A stretch of DNA of 64,000 nt from Ascaris suum (Eukaryota > Nematoda > Chromadorea > Rhabditida > Ascarididae): assembly GCA_013433145.1 (NCBI GenBank), contig CM024168.1, positions 9,742,184 to 9,806,183 of the forward strand, in the 5' to 3' direction. Shown here one piece after another: positions 25,601-40,200 of this stretch; position 1 is the first letter of the stretch, and each line of letters begins with the position of its first letter. The translations under genes and the position numbers were made by a program. A model generated the notes under the pieces. It had not been told where the DNA came from. It did not search any database and saw nothing but the letters and a program-made list of their open reading frames with translations.

Positions 25601-28229
25601 AAAAAAAAAGTTCCTTAAAAAATTGGCTGATATCTTAGAAGAACTTCACTCAAGGAAAAAGAGGATTCTCTAATCACCATCTTCTTCTCCTCTTCCTGCT
25701 CCCCCCCCCCCCCCTCATCCTCGCCTCTTGCTTATGTACACCATTATACCAGGTTATTCCACAAATTAGTCGCTCGCTAAAGGTAAAGTTTTGTTTTAGC
25801 AGAAGCGTTGACTTGTCTGATATTGATAGTGATATGGTGTGCATTGATCGTCAGTAGTCATATCGAAGCCGTAATTGCGCTGCAGTATGTTTGGTGGAAA
25901 GTGCCGGCGATGAGTCAAAGCGGGTACCTCGGTTTGCGAAATACCTTCTGAAAGCGTTGACGAACAGCGATGAAGCAGGCATGAAGCTGGCGGCAAGGGC
26001 CATTGCATACCTCATCCAGACGTCCAAAACGTTCGCTGTTGAACTTGTCGAGAAGTCACTAAATCAGGTTTAGTTTCGTCGAGTGACATCTTTATCCACA
26101 CCTGGAGAGCTTAGATTGATGTCGTGATCATGGTGATAGGTGCTTTACGACAGCATTTGGTTTGAATTCGCTATGTTTTAGAGCATTTAGCTGGAGAATA
26201 CAACAAGGTGAATCTTACCCTCGGGCAAATCTAATCGGAGCATTTTTCATTGGTTCACCATTTCAGCACAGCACAATGACCATCGATAGCTAGCTGAAGA
26301 TGCCTGAACCTGGATTCCAATAAACACCGACATTTCTCTTATATCTCCGCTAATTGGGAGCATTTATGGATGATTTAGTATTTCCTTCGTGACCGACTGC
26401 GCTGGTTGTTTAAGAATTTGGAAGTCATAGAGGGAAGAGGTGTTTTTATTGTGAGCATCTTTGCATTAGCTAACAGTGACTTCCTTCTGCCTCTGAGATC
26501 GCTTCTTATTTCATAGTTACGCGCAGCGAGTTTGAGCATTTCAGCTGTCGATATTCTCATTAGATTCAGGAAATTTTGAACCGTACATTTTCTATTTAAC
26601 ATTATAAACACTTCGAAAGCGTGCTTTCTATGCCGGTAATACGTTTTGGTTTTATTTCTTCGAACACATCGTCCATTTTCATTGCGTTTTTGAGGTATGC
26701 GAATGGCTGGAGGAGCCCGAGCGGCACGAGGCACGTCGTCTGGCGGCTGTCCTTCTGGCACGTCAACTGGCACTCTACACATCCACGTCATTCTTCTTAC
26801 GAGCTTCTCATTTCTTCAGTAATATCTTCAATGTAATTCGTGATCCGAAGGTAAAAGGCCTTTTTTTTCTCTGAGATCAGAAACCGTCTCCCATTTTCTT
26901 TTCAGTTTTTTATTTCCCATCTTCTTACGGTAGTTAATTTCTGTAAATCTTTGCGTCTTCTATGGGAATTCGTTGGAGATTCCTGATATAACGGATCTCT
27001 ATTTCCATCAGAAAAAATTGACTCAAGGTGGGAAACAACAAACCGATAAATTTGAGTGTGAGGGTGGGTTACAAGTTGGAACTCAGCTACTTATGTTTAT
27101 GATAGAAGTGCAGAAGTTTGCTCTACGGTCGTAAAGGTCAGGCGGCAAAATTTCAAGAGGGGCTCCAGCATGAATCAATAGGAATTTGATGGTGCATACG
27201 CTGTGGGTAATTCAGGAAGTGAACTGTGCAGCAGTCCATTGAAATGAACGATATCTTTTATGAGGAGTGAGCTACTGGCAGAAGGAGTTGAGTGTGAAGA
27301 CAACTCACAGGTGATGGTTATTTTCTCTCCATCGATTCAGGTGCATGTTCGCGTCGCTGCTGCCAAATCGCTTCGTGCGGCGTTAACAGTTACTTCACAG
27401 AGAGAGGCCAAACAGAAGTCCGAATGGTATCGGGTATGATGTTCTCGATGCTTCTATTAAAAGTCGCTTATGGCAGTCGGTTAGGAAAGGGATTTCGAGT
27501 GTTGTTTTTCGGACAATTTGATGCCTTGCATTCCGAGATATCACATTCAGAAAATATGAAGAGAGCGCTGAGGGTATTCACCAATTTAATAATCAAATTA
27601 CGTTACTAAATTGCTCCTAAACCCGTATTTATGGTAGTTGGGGCGTACTCAAGAAAGAGTGAGTGAATTCGCAGCGAAATACCATCTGAAGGTTGTTCAG
27701 AACAGCGTTTCAGCACTGAGTCAAAGGAGGAAGGGTGGAGGTGTGGAGTGGAGGATTTCTAGCGTATCGATGAGGTGGCTTCTCCTCGTTGTTTCGCGTT
27801 GAGTTCTAAGTGCGGTTTCCAAGATACGCTTCTTACGGCTTTTTCGAAAACAAGGTACTATAGTCAAGAATCAGGTGTTACAGCATTATCTCTTAGTGCA
27901 GTAACAAGTTGGATTATAGCAGGGAAGCACTAGGGCACATTAGCTGATCGTTGAAGCATTGTTACGAAGAGGCGATAGCGTGTGCGGCTTGTGAGAGCTT
28001 GAACCGTGAGGACCGTCAACATGCAATGCTACTCATCCTTAACGAACTGCTACGAATCGGCAACGCGGCGGCAGAGAAGGCGAGGATCAAGTCATTAGGA
28101 CGACAGCCTATACACAACGTCCGCACCGTAATCGACTCAAACGCCATCGACTGGCTCACCGAGGAGATCTACTCGGCGACGGTCGATAGTCGCACTGCGA
28201 GAATACTTATCGCCGAGGAGTTTGCCAAG
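22682..28229 (+). CDS. let-363: TOR exons 1-7: N-terminal HEAT repeats
   Basis: Exons 22682-22797, 23902-23983, 25363-25429, 25886-26067, 26695-26850, 27341-27433, 27957-28229. Residues 1-323. The start [21 protein letters not shown] is followed by helices matching human m[87 protein letters not shown] and [12 protein letters not shown]. Exon 5 uses a GAG acceptor (26692-26694) and exon 7 an AAG acceptor (27954-27956). Human mTOR has a longer Thr/Ser-rich loop after the LNEL helix; here it is shortened. Confidence 0.93.
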
Positions 28230-31200
28230 GTAGTGCATGAGCCGCATTGAAATTTAGCGAATATTGTCGACCTTTCGTCCAATTTTCAAAACGTTTTTGA
28301 AGGTCATTATTTCGCGTCAGCATTTGCGTGCCACTACTTTGCTACTCATTAGCTTGAGAGTGGTGCTTTGCGACACCGACTTTCGCCAGGGCTGCTCTGG
28401 TCAGGTCTAGCCGATTACCCTGCATCGCGTTTGACAGGCAATACTTCTTGCTTAGCCGATCGCTAGCAGTCCTTAGGTCCCCACATATTTGGCATCTTCA
28501 ACGAAACGACCACGTTCTGCATTTCCGTTACAATGGGCAAACGTGGGATTCGGCTATGGACTGTTGTAGATTGCCGTCGAAAAATTTGAGATTTCGGACG
28601 TTTTTGTTGAGGCGATTAAACTTAAACGTTTAATTGTAACGTCATTGAAAAATAAGCTGTTCACTTTTTCAGCAGGAAGACTGGTTGTCCGTTATGATAA
28701 CGTTTACACAAGAACAAAGAGAACCACAAAAACCATTCCTATGGGCTCCTATAAGATTTCAATTCTTTTATGTTATCCTTTCAAATGCGCTCCGCAAAAA
28801 GACGTCGAAATATGGCGTTTGAAAACGATTTCTGTTGGAATTTCCTTCACAGTTTCCGCTAATTGTATTTAATTATTCAAGTTTTTAGTTCTTTCTTCAA
28901 ATTGCTCATCATATCAATGCTTTCTCGTGATGCTTAATCACAGAATAATAGTAGAATTAGGGTATAAAAAGTGGCCTTTAAGAGATTACTCTGCGTGTCC
29001 TATATGAGTGGTCTGATTGGTGAGAGGTGGTGCACGGTTCGAAGACTTAGAGAAGCTGTGCCAACTCGTTTTGGACTGCGTCTTCTCTTGGTCATATCTA
29101 ATAATACTGGTTCGACATTAATTCGCTGCTTTCAGTTATGATCGATTCGCCGTGTTGGTTCATGTCCTCTTATTGGTTTTAGAACGTTATAGATGTGGGA
29201 GTGCTCACTGAATAAGGAGCGGTTGCATGTGCGGGACGGGGGTTTGCTTCAGAGGAAGGAATCATTGTAGTGTGCCAACTGCAAGTGGGTTATCTGCATC
29301 ATCTGTCTTCGCAGACACAGCGTATCAGCTCATAGAAACCGTCTATGATTACAAATTTGCAATGTTTAGGGTGGTTTATCATGTAAGAGGGGTTTTTATT
29401 GCTAATTTCACGGCTATGCAGCGATAGACTGTTGCATTTTAGACGGAGGAAAGCTAGGCTTTCCTTATAAGAGTCTTGATAAAAGAAAGGAGTGGAGAAG
29501 GAAATTATTTCATTTTTTCTCATGAAAGTCTAGTACTGGGGCACTCGAGTTTCCTCTTTTCTCTTGCCATACCATGCAACCTTAATGACCACCTTAATTT
29601 CCTTTACCGGATGCATGTTTTTATGAAGTTCAGATATGTGAAGTGTGCAGTCGTGCGATGTCGAGCCGTCCACTTTACTGCCAGACAGTTCTGCTTGAAA
29701 TCCTTCCTCGGTTATCGTCGTTCCAGAAGACACAGGATCCACACTCGGAATACTACGAAACGACGTGGGTTGATCCCCTTCCAATGTTTTCCTATGCCCT
29801 GTCACTCACTGCGAAACACCCACGTGCACTTCTCGCAATTGGTCTGCTGGTCCTCGATCGTCCAGTCGAATTGCGTCCAAAAATCGGGCAGTTGCTTGTT
29901 GTCATTCAGCAGATGCTACAAGCTGCAATAAATAAGTAGGTTCAATTATCAAATCTTATCAGATTGATTGCAACTCATGTCCAGTCCCTCATATTTAAGA
30001 TCCAAGTGTCTTGTCCTTCACTATCCTCGGGGAATTGTTTTGGTTTTAAGTTTTTCGGACGGCTTATTCGAAGGAATGTGATGTTACGTTTTGATAGGAG
30101 ACGCAGTATTTGAAGAGTGAGTGTTTATTTATAACATTCTCTTTAGCTTGAGAGATATAAACAATAGAGAGAGCTCCCAGTTTTGAGTTTGTGGGTATGC
30201 GTGTAGTCGAGAAAAAACAAAAACAGCTGTGTTCAGAGTTTCGCACTGAGAGTGCACGATTTTCGAAGCTAATTTTTCATCATTGGTTTGTCGTAGCCTT
30301 ACATTTTCTCTTATTTTCTTAGCGAAGAAAAGTACAATTTTCTAGGCTCAAAAGTTGAAAAATCTCCGCGGTTGAACGCGTAGGTCGGCGAAGTATCTCC
30401 ACAGTCATCCATTTTGCAGTGACAACGAGTGCATCTCATTTCAATTGACTACTTTAATTGAGCAATTCGTTGTCATTAAAAGCGCACAAAATTATATCCT
30501 CTTATTTATTCTAAACCCATTTCGGACAGCAGCTTTATTTGCAACATCACTTCCGCAGAGGACGGCTCTACTGCTAGCATGAGACTGTCACCGAAACAGC
30601 ATTGCCGAAAGATAAGACTCTCAATACAGGTATGATTGGAGCCTAGCACACTTATCACAGGAGTCAACTTTCTGCTTTATATGAGATCTTTTTCAGACGC
30701 AGACCACTCGATGAGAATGTTTTCACTTGCCTCACATTGGTCGTTCGTGCCTTGGACGCAACTGTGGAAACTGAAATGCGCGCTCTTCTTCCCCTCATTT
30801 TCTCCACGGGACTTTCCAAAGGCATCCACTCTCTTAATATACCTCAGTGATATAAATTTTGCATAAAGATCAAGGAATACTGTGAATACAGCCAGTTCAG
30901 GTTGGGGGAGTGGGGAAGAGGAAGGGGAGGGATTTTGGTGGCTGAAAGCTTCGAGTGCGGGATCCTTTAGATTAAGATCAGGCTTAACTTATGTGTATAG
31001 AATTCTCCAGTTGTTTCAGAAAGAATTCGATAATTGCAGCCACGGAATCTCTTGATGATTTTTTATGGGTAGTGGAATCAGAAACAGTTGGGACGAATGT
31101 TTTTCGAAGAAAAAGCAACTTCATCGTCTTCACGTTTAAGGGGGAGGGGGTTCTCTTCACGCTTTATAGACTTATGCAGCTGAGCATGGAATTTAGGACG

Positions 31201-34200
31201 TTCGGGTGCTAAAGAAAAGGGATAAACGAGGAGCAGTTGTGTTGCCATGGGTACGAGGGACGGGGGAGGGGGGGAGGGGCATTATTCTTGGCCACATCTT
31301 CTATCTAGCTTCCATTTAGCTTTTCAGGTTTGATCGATGTAACCTACGAAACGATGCAGTGTATCCCAGGCTTAAAGACGGATGTGCAAGATGGCTTGCT
31401 AAAGGAGTTGTGCCAAGTGCTTATGAACCGGAAACTGCCGAGCAAGTTGGATCCCCCATCAGCTCCTCCCATCCCGCCATGTGCCGTACCGGTCACAAAC
31501 GTCGCGCTTACGAAGCTCGCTTTGGCTGCGCTCGGTAAATTTGATTTCCAGCGTCACGCCCTTCAGATGTTCATCAAGTATATTGCTCATGTAAGTCCTT
31601 CTTTGATGTTTCGAAGTGACGCGATCTGTGCGGAGGAGTTCTTAATTGTGTTTTTGGTTCGCATATCTGTGACAAGAGGAACGAGATGGAAGCGAAAGGT
31701 GCACCTAGCAGTTTGCACTCGAATCGCGATTAGGGCACTTCGCTGTCAAAATTTACTTGTGCCGATATGAAACAGCTCGTAGGGGGAGTTGCAGTTGTGG
31801 GGCAGCTGTATAATAAGTAGAAGTCTTCACTGAAACAATGAAAGCTTGGAACCAAGTCTCCATTTCTATTGTTCTAATGATGTTTAGCGTTTGAGGGTTA
31901 TGTGGTGGGCGAGAATGCTGAAGTGCGGCTGGCAGCAGTGGAGTGTTGTGCTGAAATGCTGTCTCCTTTCGTGAGAGTCTTCGAGGTGGTTGACCGGAAG
32001 CAGCGTGCAGATGTTCTCACCCTCATTCAGGGCGTTCTCAGACAACTTGTCTCTGTTGCTGTTGTCGATCCTTGTAAGCTACTTCCAAAAGCTTTTTACA
32101 CTACTTGATGAGGTGCGGATAACGTTGTTCACAGAGATTGTGATGCAAGTGGATTTTGTGAGGTTTATGCTTAACTCGTTGAGGATGCAAGTGATTGAGC
32201 GGTGTAAGCCAACTATTTGCCAGGGAGAATCCATCGTTTTAGCACCATTTACGGGTTTCTATGGTATCACGTAAGACGATAATTCTCTCATAGAACTAGC
32301 GCTGCGCTATATGAAGAATTCGCATAGAAACTTATATTATTGTGAATCCTTTATAAATGCCTCACTAGTGCTTTAACTGAAGCTGGAAAAGGTCATTTAC
32401 CTGAGCTGCAGGTTTCACTTATATTCTTGAATAGGGACGAATGTTAGTGGAAAATGTGAATAAAAGGTAATAATTTTGCATGTCCTATCACATGCGATAC
32501 CTTTTTGCCCATCAGTCTCACACTGAGCTGCTGCTAGGATATTTGTGCGTTCAGTTCCGGTGTCCTCTCCTCTTCGATCAAAGTATCGCGTAATTTCTTC
32601 TCTTCTAAATTTTGCATATGAATACAACGACTCTCAGCAGGCTTTACTGCTTGAATCGTTATTTTCGTAGCTGCTGCCTTCTATTGCAATGTTTTATGTG
32701 TGTTCGATTAGAATTTTTATCTATGTTTTCAGAAGGTGAGATTGGAGTAGATAACGAGCCCGTGATATTCTTCAAAAAAAAGCCCTGTTTACTCACCAAA
32801 TTAAAATGTGTGATACTGCAGCTGTGGAAGTGAGACTCTGTGTGCTGCGGTGCTTCAAGAACGCCGATCAGTCATTCCTATCGCACTTGGCACAGGCGGA
32901 CATGTTGGAGCTCATCTTCATGAGTTTACATGATGAGAAACTAGAGATACAAGAGGAGGCGGTCGCTTTACTTGGTAAGCTCGGTGATCTGAATCCTGCG
33001 TTTGTTTTGCCTAGGATGCGCAAGGTTCTGCTCGAAACGCTCTCGCAACTCACCAACAGCAGAGTCGGAAGGTTCGTTTCCCTTTTTCCCTTCTGCTGGC
33101 TTTTCTCTTTCGTCTTTTCCATATCGCGTTTGATCTCGGATGGTTCCATACCTCGTTCCACTATGTGTCCTTGTTACACAAGTCCCGACAAATGCTTTTG
33201 TTTTTCCGCAGAGAAATGCAGGCGAATGATAATGTAATAAGTGATAGAAGAGCTAAATAATCATCCATCCGTCCCTCTTTCTACCTGCCTTGATTTCCGC
33301 ATCCGAAGGAAAGGTATCTGCGTACCGGACATCCTCCTCCGAGCTCTCGCCGAACCCGCTGTCCGCAAATCGTCTCCGTAGCTTCATAATTTTTGCACTT
33401 GTCAGAATCTTGCTTATATAATGTGATGTTTCTTTAACTTTCTTCTTGAATCGGCGATCGCACTTTTAATAATGTCGCATTTATCCATATTGCTGTCGTC
33501 GTTCGATCATTCTGTTGCGACTTTTGTATGGATCGTTCGCTTTGGACTACTAAGTAAATCAACAAAAATAATTTGTACAGCAACCCGGAGAGTTTTATGT
33601 TCTCTACGAATGATGCTCAAGATATGTTTTTTTCTTTCCGTTGTGACCTTGGAAGTATACCACCAGATATCATCTCCACTTTGTTCACTATTCTTTCCAT
33701 TCCTCTTTCACATGCCCGTTTTATCTTCTTTAATCTCTTTTCTGCATTCTTAAGGGCATAAGTTTTGTTTTATCCTTTAGGTTTCTCTGCCCTTATTACT
33801 TTCTTGCTCGAAGATTTGTGCAAAAACATTTTGTGGGAGGTCGTTTGCGTAAATTTTAGTGATTTCATTCGGTGAACAAGCAGGGATGCAGGCACTAAGT
33901 TTCATATGAATATGTCGTTTGAGATGCTTCGAGCTCTGCTCTCTTTGTTCACCGTCTTCGGAAGTGAATGTTGTATCACGAAAACACACTCCTTCCGCAA
34001 GGATGGCTCTCTCTTCCCATCCTCCCTGCCTTGCAAGAAAACATGTACCTACCCATGCAGATAAACAATCGTTTATTTGAAACGCGCTGTATAAGTTCTG
34101 TACTTCAATTAGATTTTCCTTAAGGACACTGTTTCACTTGTCCATTCTTCGTTTCCCTTTATCTTTATTTTCATATTTTATATAAGCTAACTGTATTTCT

Positions 34201-37200
34201 AACCCACTTTTTTCTCTACTCTCGTTTCTCTACTACCGTAAATAACAGACAGCAATCGTGTGGAAAATATCGGCAACTCATAGTGAGGTCTAGCATGAAA
34301 TCGCCTTTCCGTTCCGTTGTTTTCTTGAAAGTGCCTCTTTCAGGTTGGAGGAATACAGTGCACGCTTGATAGCACAAATAGCGCATCTATCACCGAAGTT
34401 TATGAGGCCGTATATGAACCCGGTGCTCACCGCTCTTATCCCAAAGCTTCGCAGTGACCTCAGTCATGTTGACGTCACCATACAGGTCAGTGCCATGTTG
34501 CTCAAATAGTACTCGCTGAGTTTTTATCCTTCGTTCAGTGGGAGTATCTGTAAATGTTGTATTTAATGGCGTTAAATTTTTCTGTCGGGTTACTAGTAGG
34601 ATGCGGTGTCGGGTGGAAGGACAAGGGAATGAAGAAGACTTGGTGGTGTGGCCATGTTTTATCTCCACTATCACACCATCTCTTTTAAAATCCTTCCCAA
34701 TGAGGCACAAAGGTTGCGATTTTGCTCATCTATTTTCTTAAATGGGAAAGGATTATGGCTTCAGTATTTCATACTATCTTATCTGGTGAATGGAGTGTCG
34801 CGTGATAGGAATAAGTGGATTCGTTGAGATCCTCAGCTGAACTGTTTATGCTCTACTGATTGCGCACAAATTTCTCGAAATTCCGAGGCAACTTCATTCA
34901 GCACTTTGTAATATTAAACCAACTACTCCTGCCTTTGTAGTAGACAAACAAATTGATCTCCTGACAAGTGAGAATAGCCTGTGACTTATCCGCTTGTCGG
35001 TTCCCGGGATATAAAGGCCACAGTGCTTTTCTGTTTTGATGAAAGCAGCGTCGTTTTCGTTGTTCCTCTCTTTTTCTCTCTCTTGTCTCCTTTCTTCCCT
35101 CTCTTTTCTTTCTTTTTTTCACCTTGTCCCCATTCTCTTTCATTCTCTCTCTGCAAGCATCTGTGTTGACTTCCATGTTGCCTCAGGTATTTAGGCGCAT
35201 GTGCGTTACCTTACTGACAGTAGGAGAGGAAAGGGAGGTGGATAGCTGGTCTTTGGTATAATTGTTTCGCTCGGTCGACAATACGTCTTTCCTTCTTTAT
35301 TCTGGAATTGTGGTTAAGCTGATATGAATGGATCAAATTTAGTTGTGCATCGAATTCCGGTTCAGTTTACCCTTGTGGGCGTATTATTATAATCTGGCGG
35401 CTGCAACCTTCATTGATCTGTGCCTGTAGTTTCTTTCGTCGAATTATAACATCGAGTGGTGATATACTTCGTACTTTTCATGCTAATATGTGATTACTGA
35501 TAGACAAACGAAATGAATTGACACTGGTAACTGTCGTTGCAATGATCTTGGAAGTGGCCACCGCTGTTTTAGGTGAAAGGTAAATTTCAGAACGTCCTGC
35601 TGTTGGTCCCGACTGTTGTAGAATTGCCAAACTTTGGAGTACTAGCCGAGGCAATTACCTGTCTGCTAACAAAGTCGCTCGTTGTCTTAGTGTTTTTAAC
35701 GTTAGCAAAGGTTCTTTTGTTTCTTTGAAAAGTGCTTATTTACTTTATACTTCCGATCGCTCCATTGGAACTCGCTGGTGAAGTGAACCTTATATTTGGT
35801 GGCCACAGTGTGCTAAAGTCCAAACAAAACCACATGAACGAAAATCGCTGAACCCTTTATTAGACTGCTTCACTGCTGTCAAAATTTTTGGTTCGTGTTA
35901 TGTGAGCATTTTACAGGTTTTGAATGCGATCAGCGAGCTTGCGATAGCTGGTGGTGCTGACTTGGTGCGATCTATCGATACACTGTTCGGGCCATTGCTT
36001 CAGTTCCTTCAGGATTCCAGTAGTCTCAGTCGTCGAGAGGTAACCTTCCCAAGTATTGTTATCTTGAAGGCTAGCATAGTAAATAAGACTATAGTGTGAG
36101 AATATTAACAATGAAGTAAAAGAGCTGGAATTTTTCAGAAAGCAGCCTGATGTTTGTGGGGAATTTAGTTGCTTCGGAAACAACTCCAAGTCTCCCCCTA
36201 TTATTAGTTTGCTTTCCCCATAAATAATTTCGCCTGTTATACTGCTTCATTTGTGATTCTTGCAGAGGGGAAGAGAGAGGCGAACATGCAGCAGTGAAAT
36301 TGAATATCGGTAAAACGGTCGATCGCGCTGTCTTTTTTAAAGATTATACTGGAGCACTTTTAGCATATCTTATAAGTCAGCGGTTGAAGTAAATGGAAAT
36401 TGGCGCAATATGGTGGCCGTTTTTTTTTGGATGCTAGACGGATTTTCATTAGTGCGTTGTTTGTTAGATATAGAGAGGCTAATGCAAAATTATAGGCGGC
36501 GTTGCGAACGCTAGGACGTTTATGTCAGAACACGGCGTATGTTGTTGATCCGTATCGCGACTATCCTGAACTGCTTGATGTGCTCCTTAAGTTGCTGAAG
36601 ACTGAAATGAGTGTCTCCATGCGCCGAACGACAATGAGAGTAACGTTCTATAGCTCTGTCTTTTATTTTCGCTTCTTTCCTTCTTTTATTCATTCACCAG
36701 CACCACTGTGATTCTAAAGTTGGGAAGACAGTCGTTTATTCGAGAGAAAGTGGCAGGAAGAAGAATTTTTAATCAACGTAGGAATTGCTCGGAGTGGAGA
36801 ATTACTAACTTCGCTCTGTGTCATCTTGCTGCGACTACTAATGTGAGCATTGTCCCAATTCTAGTGACCCAGCGCAATGAAAAAACATCTTCCGGTTTTG
36901 GGGGCGAGGGTTTTAAATGTGGCTAGAGAAAGCACTTCGTGACACCGAGCAATGAACACATTAATCTTTGAATCAAAATTACATTCTGATTTACTTACTT
37001 TTCGTGCTCTTTGTCAAGAAATGAGTATGTCACCTGTTCAGCGTACGGCACATGTTCACAACGCATCCCTCCCATGATGTAAACTGATCACCAGCGCAAC
37101 GTTCATTTTTCACCGGTAGCATTTGCACAGTGAACGAACTGTCTTCATCTGCTGAAGTGGAAAGATTCTGGAGGACTGGGAGGCAAAAGTCACGGGGAAC

Positions 37201-40200
37201 GCCATCGCGAGAACCGATTCTCCTAGTAGGATTGGTGTGCTGAGTCTCCTTGGTGGGTGGACATTGTATCATCTAACCTTGCGTCGTTAAGGTATTGGGT
37301 ATTATCGGTGCTCTCGATCCTTATACATATAAAGTGTTCATGGGGATGGTACCATCGGTGACGTCGAATTCGATGGCACTTTCTCTTCCATCGGTACTGA
37401 TGAGCCCCGACATGCGAGACGGTAATTTCTGCAACTTTTAAGAGAGAGACTCTTTTTGGTATACGTGTTGCCGTCCGTAGTTCTTGCTTCAACTTTTGGC
37501 GACATATAGTGAAGTCATTTGGAATTGTGGACCGCGGCGTTGATATTGAGCTGTAGTAAGTGTGATCACAACGGATGCGTGCTCGCAACTCATCCAGCTG
37601 CGTGCTTACAGAGAAGAGCATTTCTGCAGCAGAATGATTAATGCCTCATAATAGCTGACTGTAGTCATTTCTACTTGATAAAAAGGAGGTATAATTTGTT
37701 AGGCATTGAATATGACTACCTCAATGTTAAGAGTATCTCGTGGTTGTCTATAGCATCAAAATCACGGTCGTAACATAAAGGCAGAGCTTGATCTTTGATG
37801 TATTAATGCATCGAGTTCGGCCCAACTCCGAATCACTGTTGAGTCGCTGTCAAAGGCTGTAATTTTGAGCTGTTTAGGTAATTGTAGCACAAATCCATTC
37901 ACTTATCTCCCATATTCTTGGCAGTGGGCTTTAGAGCTGCAGTCCGCTACTGAGACACGTCACTGGAAGTTTGTTCGGATGCGTTGATTGAAATGTGGCT
38001 GGCAAGCTGGGGGTGTTATCCGAACAGTGAGATGAGTGCCGCTTCTCCTTACGTAAGTGCTCACTTAAGTTTCCTGGAGAAAGGAGAGAAGGAGAAAAAA
38101 TATTTCCAAAGGGGAACGAAATTATGCTTAACACTGAATCAGTTGAAAAAGTAAGCTTTTATTGTGATCAAACAAAAAGCGGTGGAAGAAACAAAAAAAG
38201 CCTCCCCCCTTCCGCATCTGATGACAGTGACGATTCTCTGCATGCACGGGACGGATAGTTTTCGCCACATGGAAGCTTCGGACAATGTGTATAGTGCAGT
38301 TTTGAAAATATAGTTTGTGCTGAAAATCGCCGTTTAAGACATAGTGCAGTGGTTCCACTATGAGCGTTGTACACTGAGTGAATTCTATCCGGCGTTCGCG
38401 ATAGCGAATCTCATGCAGATGCTGAAGGATGAAGCGTTGAACCATCTGCACAGGGATATCATACAAGCACTTCTCACCATATTCTGCAGTCTCGGTCCTA
38501 AATGCTCGCAATACGTCGAGAAGGTAAACTCAGTGCTTCAGGCTTAATTATGATTTTAAAGCAAGTTCAAGACGGATGGAGTGCAGCTTAACGTCCTCCT
38601 AACCTCGGTCACATAACTGCTATTTTGACACATCAGTCTCGCCCTCTTTTCTCTACCGCAAGTGGAGAGTACGGTGCTTCAGGAATGGTTTTAAATGTTT
38701 GGCGACTGAAAGCTTTCGTGCTTTTTGTCCTTCTCTATGACTGAGCTAATTTTGCAGTCGGTTGTTGCCGAGTGCTCTGTCAGAAAGCTTGCCCTTTTTC
38801 ATAGAGTTACTACCCATCAGATTATGTGCACATTAGTTGCAGTGATTTTGTTGCTTCAGAAGTTCCATCAAGAGATCTTTTTCATCTGCGCAGTCTTTTA
38901 TCAGTTTCCGGGTGTAGCAGTAGCAGTTTTATTGCAGGTTGTACCACGATTAATCGATGTGACACAATCTGCATCACGACCCGATCTGCGTCAATATTTT
39001 TTGCAGCAGTTGGCGAGTCTCATTTCGACTATCGGCGTTGGCATGAAGCCATATATGGCAAAACTCTTCTCTCTGATTGGAGTAAGTTCTGTATTAATTC
39101 TCCTTTATAAATATGAGGTAAGCTGTAGTGATGTTGGGATGTTTTAGTGTTGTGATTCTCTCTTATGCGCAATTTCTAGCTTGCCTTAAATATCTATTGG
39201 GGTTGACAATTACGAATTAAACAGTGGCAATTTTCCTCTTCGGCAAACCGAAATGGGGAGCGAATTGTCGCTGAAATTGCCGTTTGCCGCACCATCGCTA
39301 ATTTTTTTTGCTCTAGTTCTGCAATGTTGACTGTAAAATTGGCTTCAGGCTATGCTGCATTGATACTAACTTCAGGAGGCGTGGAATGAAGACGCGAGCA
39401 TGAAGTTGACAGTGATCAATGTGATGCAACAGGTGGGTGCGGCATTTGGAGCTTCTTTCGCGCCCTACGTCGCCGAACTGTGTCCTTACTTGTTGAAGGT
39501 TTTCTACGCGGATCGAACCGTCGACAGGAGTCTCACTTGCGCGGTGACTTTTCTGCTTCTTAAAAGAAGTTTTTTGCATTGGTTGACAGCTAACGTATGC
39601 GCCTAAGTAGCCGTCAACAGACCTTCTCTCACTTGAAGCCTCGCGATTGGTTTTCCGTCAGGTGGATCGAAAGTAAAGCCCAATCTCTTAAATACAATCC
39701 GGCTTCGCCTAAATAAAACTGCTATATAAACTCAAAGAGCAGTTGGTAAACGGCGACTTTTTATGCTGGCGATCGATGCTGCAGATGCTCAGAGTAGCTG
39801 TAAATAGGCTTACTTCAAATCTTTGTCTTCACATGTTCATGTGTTGCCACTGAATGCAGTGACCGACATGTCTTCCTTTCATATTACGATGACCGAAGTG
39901 TGGAAGTACGGTGCAGTGGGGGACGCTGAATACGAAAAAAACAATATTCTTTTTTGAGTTTACTTTCCTAGAACATCAAGAACTTTGCTCTCTCTAATTC
40001 AATGATCTAAACTCAAAGAAGGTGTAACTTTTAATGGGTTGCTGTATTTCAGCGGAAGTTGGAAGTTAGTGAAGATTACCCATAGAGAGTGGAATTGGCG
40101 ATGGCAACAGTACTGCATTGTTTCTAGGATGAGTGATGAATTGATTTTGTAGTACTCTCAGCTGAATTGCCAGTAAGCAAGGACTTTTCTGGAGAGACAG

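Noticed and set aside
30532..30631. Open, acceptor- and donor-bounded piece in TOR intron 8
   Set aside because: Its exit phase does not fit exon 9, and the human alignment needs no residues at this point.
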